Below, in pieces: positions 61,725 through 64,000 of a stretch of 64,000 nt of DNA. The stretch is from Micromonospora halophytica. Its GTDB lineage: Bacteria; Actinomycetota; Actinomycetes; Mycobacteriales; Micromonosporaceae. Position 1 is the first letter of the stretch. Each line of letters begins with the position of its first letter. The notes under the pieces were generated by a model. The model was not told where the DNA came from and made no database searches. It saw only the letters and a program-made list of their open reading frames with translations. The stretch spans positions 79,581-143,580 of the forward strand of contig NZ_FMDN01000016.1 in NCBI RefSeq assembly GCF_900090245.1, in the 5' to 3' direction. The translations under genes were made by a program, and so were the position numbers.

Positions 61725-62039
61725 ATGGCCATCGCCGCGCCGATCTTCGTCTTCTACGTCGTCTCCGTGATCAGCCTGATCCTGCTCGTCTTCGCGCTGA
61801 TCGTGCAGGGCGTCGCCCTGGTGCACGCGATCACCCAGCGGGGTGACGCGTTCCCGGCGATCGGCACCCTGCCCAAGGGCGGCTGGGTCGCCATCCTGGC
61901 GGTCTGCCTGGTGCTCACCCTGCTCTTCCGCGGCGCGCTCAACATCTTCGGGCTGATCGGCATCGCGGCGGGACTGATCTACCTGCTCGACGTCCGGGTC
62001 GGGCTGCGCGACCTGCACGACGGCAAAGGGTTCTGGTGA
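61725..62039 (+). CDS. DUF2516 membrane protein
   Basis: A 104-aa protein with three membrane segments (IFVFYVVSVISLILLVFALI, WVAILAVCLVLTLLF, IFGLIGIAAGLIYLL) and a conserved LVHAITQRGDAFPAIGTL loop. It is the positional equivalent of Rv0476, next to hbhA in M. tuberculosis. TATGCT ends 7 nt before the ATG at 61725. It overlaps the following hydrolase by 4 bp (GTGA). Function unknown. Confidence 0.87.
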   Translation: MAIAAPIFVFYVVSVISLILLVFALIVQGVALVHAITQRGDAFPAIGTLPKGGWVAILAVCLVLTLLFRGALNIFGLIGIAAGLIYLLDVRVGLRDLHDGKGFW

Positions 62040-62923
62040 GGGGCTTCCGCTGGCCCCCGCCACCGGACGGCGGCCCCCGCACCTGGGGGCCCGGCCCCGG
62101 CGCACCCCGTACCGGGCGGCCCGCGCTGCCCGAACCGGAGACCGAACTGGTCGCCACGCCGCACGGCGTACGGCTGGAACGGCTGGTCACCGGCGCCGGT
62201 GACCCGGTCACCGTCTTCGCGCACGGGCTGGGCAACGGCATCGCCACCACCCGCCCCTTCGGCAGCGCGGTCACCGGGCGCCGGGTCTTCTTCCAGTTCC
62301 GTGGGCACGGCCGCTCCGACGCGCCGCCCGGCCCGTGGACGTACCTCGACCTCGCCCGTGACCTTCGGGCGGTGGCCGACCTCGGCGGGGCGACCCGCGC
62401 CTTCGGGGCCAGCCTCGGCGCCGGCGCGCTCTGCCGGCTGCTGGCCGACAGCCCGGACCGCTTCGAGAGGCTGGTCTTCTTCCTGCCTGCCGTGCTGGAC
62501 ACCCCACGCGGCCCCGACGCCCGGCAGCGGCTGACCGACCTGCTGGACGCGGTGTCCGGTCAGGACGCCTCCGCCGTCGCCGAGGTGGTCTCGCTGGAAC
62601 TGCCACCGGCGGTGCGCAACACCCCGGCCGGCTGGGCGTACCTGCGGCAGCGGCTGGACCAGCTGCTCCGCGACGGGCTCGCCCCCGGGCTGGCCGACCT
62701 GCCGGAGCAGGTTCCGCTGGGCGACGTCTCGGCGCTCGCCGCGGTCACCGCCCCGGCGCTGGTGATCGGCTGCGTGGGCGACGACCTGCACCCGGCGCAC
62801 GTCGCCGACGAACTGGCCGCCGCGCTGCCGCACGCCACCCTGCACGTGTACGACCGACCGGGCTTCGCCTGGACCGAACGCGCCGACCTGCGGGAGCGGA
62901 TCTCGACGTTCCTCAACGGGTAA
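62036..62923 (+). CDS. Alpha/beta hydrolase
   Basis: A 295-aa protein. A Pro-rich N-terminus of about 40 residues precedes an alpha/beta hydrolase fold. The oxyanion loop is TVFAHGLGNG, the nucleophile elbow is AFGASLGAGAL and an Asp is in GCVGDDLHP. The expected C-terminal catalytic His is not obvious (RPGFAWTERADL), so activity may be altered. It is coupled to the DUF2516 gene. Substrate unknown. Confidence 0.82.
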   Translation: MRGFRWPPPPDGGPRTWGPGPGAPRTGRPALPEPETELVATPHGVRLERLVTGAGDPVTVFAHGLGNGIATTRPFGSAVTGRRVFFQFRGHGRSDAPPGPWTYLDLARDLRAVADLGGATRAFGASLGAGALCRLLADSPDRFERLVFFLPAVLDTPRGPDARQRLTDLLDAVSGQDASAVAEVVSLELPPAVRNTPAGWAYLRQRLDQLLRDGLAPGLADLPEQVPLGDVSALAAVTAPALVIGCVGDDLHPAHVADELAAALPHATLHVYDRPGFAWTERADLRERISTFLNG

Positions 62924-62934
62924 CGTCAGCTGCC

Positions 62935-63669
62935 ATGGGCGTCACACACCACGGTCGTACCCATCGCCTGGATCTCGCCGACCCCACGCTGCGGGAATGG
63001 GAGTGCACGGTGCTGGCCGCCGACGAGCAGGGCATCGTGCTGGACCGGTCGGCGTTCTACCCGGGTGGCGGTGGCCAGCCTCCGGACCACGGCGTCCTGC
63101 TCTGGCAGGGTGTGCAGACCCGGATCGTGGGCACCCGCAAGGGCGACGACCTCTACCTGATCCCCGCCGAGGGTGACCCGGTGCCGCCGCCCGGTACGCC
63201 GGTCACCGGCGCGGTGGCCGACGAGCGGCGGACCCGGCTGATGCGTACCCACTCCGGGCTGCACGTGCTCTGCGGGGTGGTGTTCCGCGACTTCGGGGCA
63301 CTGGTCACCGGCGGGAACATGGAGCCGGGCGAGGCCCGGATGGACTTCAACCTCCCCGAGGTGCCGCCGGACTTCAAGAGCCGGATCGAGGAACTGGTCA
63401 ACGCCGAGGTGGCCGCCGACCGGGCGGTCGCCGTCCGGGTGCTGCCCCGGGCGGAGGCGCTGGCCCTGCCGGACATCATCCGTACCCAGTCCAACCTGAT
63501 CCCGCCGGACGAGCAGGAGGTCCGGATCGTCGACATCGTCGGGCTGGACGTGCAGGCCGACGGCGGCACCCACGTGGCCTCCACCGCGCAGATCGGCAAG
63601 GTCCAGGTGGTCAAGGTGGAGAGCAAGGGTCGGGCCAACCGTCGGGTCCGGGTCCGGATCGTCGACTAG
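62935..63669 (+). CDS. AlaX-type alanyl-tRNA editing protein
   Basis: A 244-aa free-standing editing domain related to AlaRS. The N-terminal barrel has DRSAFYPGGGGQPPDHGVL. The zinc site is His106 and His110 in RTHSGLHVLCG, and the later GGTHVASTAQIG resembles the CGGTH motif, here with Asp in place of Cys. It hydrolyses mischarged Ser- or Gly-tRNA(Ala). TAACGT ends 8 nt before the ATG and overlaps the preceding stop codon. An IS element follows its stop directly. Confidence 0.88.
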   Translation: MGVTHHGRTHRLDLADPTLREWECTVLAADEQGIVLDRSAFYPGGGGQPPDHGVLLWQGVQTRIVGTRKGDDLYLIPAEGDPVPPPGTPVTGAVADERRTRLMRTHSGLHVLCGVVFRDFGALVTGGNMEPGEARMDFNLPEVPPDFKSRIEELVNAEVAADRAVAVRVLPRAEALALPDIIRTQSNLIPPDEQEVRIVDIVGLDVQADGGTHVASTAQIGKVQVVKVESKGRANRRVRVRIVD

Positions 63670-64000
63670 GCCGCGTTTCATAAGCGGGGTAGCCACTCGT
63701 TGATCATGGAGATGTGCACGGTGGCTTCATAGCGGACAGCGAGTTTGTCGTAGCGGGTCGCCAGGGCGCGGTTGCGTTTGAGCCGGTTGATGCCGCATTC
63801 CACGGCGTGACGCTGCTTGTAGGCGACGGGGTCGAACGTGGGTGGTCGGCCGCCCTTCGACCCCTTCTTGCGCCGGTTGGCGGCCTGGTCGGCCTTGATC
63901 GGGATGGTGGCCTTGATACCGCGCCGACGCACGTGGTCACGGTTGGCCTTCGAGCTGTACGCCTTGTCAGCCAGGACCCGATCGGGTCGGGTGCGGGGCC
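63670..64000 (-). mobile_element. IS5-family insertion sequence (partial, cut by window edge)
   Basis: The element begins at or within 1-2 bp of the alaX TAG stop, with a candidate terminal sequence GGCCGCGTTTCATAAGCGG. It contains the 3' part of a DDE transposase on the minus strand and runs off the right edge. The other terminal repeat and the target duplication are outside the window, so the exact end is inferred. Confidence 0.75.
63678..64000 (-). CDS. IS5-family transposase, C-terminal part (5' end outside window)
   Basis: About 107 residues are visible, reading through the right edge in one open frame. Motifs are VLADKAYSSKANRDHVRRRG (second DDE Asp region) and AVECGINRLKRNRALATRYD with the catalytic Glu, ending SMINEWLPRL. 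These are typical of the IS5/IS427-type DDE transposases common in actinobacteria. The N-terminal part lies outside, so intactness cannot be judged. Confidence 0.88.
   Translation of the reverse strand, partial: PRTRPDRVLADKAYSSKANRDHVRRRGIKATIPIKADQAANRRKKGSKGGRPPTFDPVAYKQRHAVECGINRLKRNRALATRYDKLAVRYEATVHISMINEWLPRL

Overview
The window is high-GC actinobacterial chromosome, most likely from Micromonosporaceae (Micromonospora or a close relative). The evidence is GC-rich codon use throughout, frequent GTG starts, a mycothiol synthase (MshD), an orphan OmpR-type nitrogen regulator (GlnR), an HbhA-like cluster in the same order as in Mycobacterium tuberculosis, a SAM-IV riboswitch (an actinobacterial class) and a CIRCE-controlled solo groEL. 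Species level is inference. No rRNA, tRNA, CRISPR array or prophage was seen. The only clear mobile DNA is an IS5-type element cut by the right edge.

Layout. 1-7.6 kb: end of an LtrA-type membrane protein, a lipoprotein, a SAM-I riboswitch in front of a zinc-ribbon threonine synthase paralogue, a possible small RNA, two GNATs, an ABM-fold protein and a solitary PaaN. 7.6-17.7 kb: cold shock protein, membrane protein, tandem CIRCE plus groEL, a GNAT, a membrane-anchored subtilase, glpD and a lipoprotein. 17.8-26.6 kb: a membrane/SRPBCC protein divergent from an HxlR-SCP2 regulator, a FAD oxidase, HD and FUSC proteins, a SAM-IV riboswitch with a cysteine-desulfurase-like enzyme, and a PrsW protease. 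26.6-35.3 kb: GroES-like protein, AI-2E-type permease, DinG helicase, DUF402, an ECF41 sigma factor, PPK2, and DUF47-Pit phosphate uptake. 35.3-42 kb: oxidoreductase, Nudix, an epoxide hydrolase remnant, and the complete pstSCAB operon. 42-48.5 kb: mshD, polysaccharide deacetylase, glnR, a membrane protein, an LmeA-like protein, and a cysteine-rich leader peptide followed by sseA-DUF1416. 48.5-51 kb: a less conserved patch with a coiled-coil protein and small membrane proteins. 51-64 kb: SCP2 plus glycogen debranching enzyme, DsrE, a tandem 51-bp repeat, nitrobindin-like protein, class IV aminotransferase, Fur-ygfZ, BKACE, asparaginase, hydrolases, XRE-hbhA-DUF2516, alaX and the IS.

Two themes run through the window. 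The first is phosphate: PPK2, DUF47-Pit and pstSCAB lie within 10 kb, with candidate 11-bp-period PHO boxes before pstS and before DUF47-pit. The second is sulfur: a SAM-I switch on thrC, a SAM-IV switch on a SufS-like gene, a Cys-rich uORF upstream of the thiosulfate sulfurtransferase, plus DsrE and MshD. About 25 genes have a TANNNT hexamer ending 6-8 nt before the start codon and no Shine-Dalgarno sequence. This is the signature of leaderless mRNAs and was used to choose starts.
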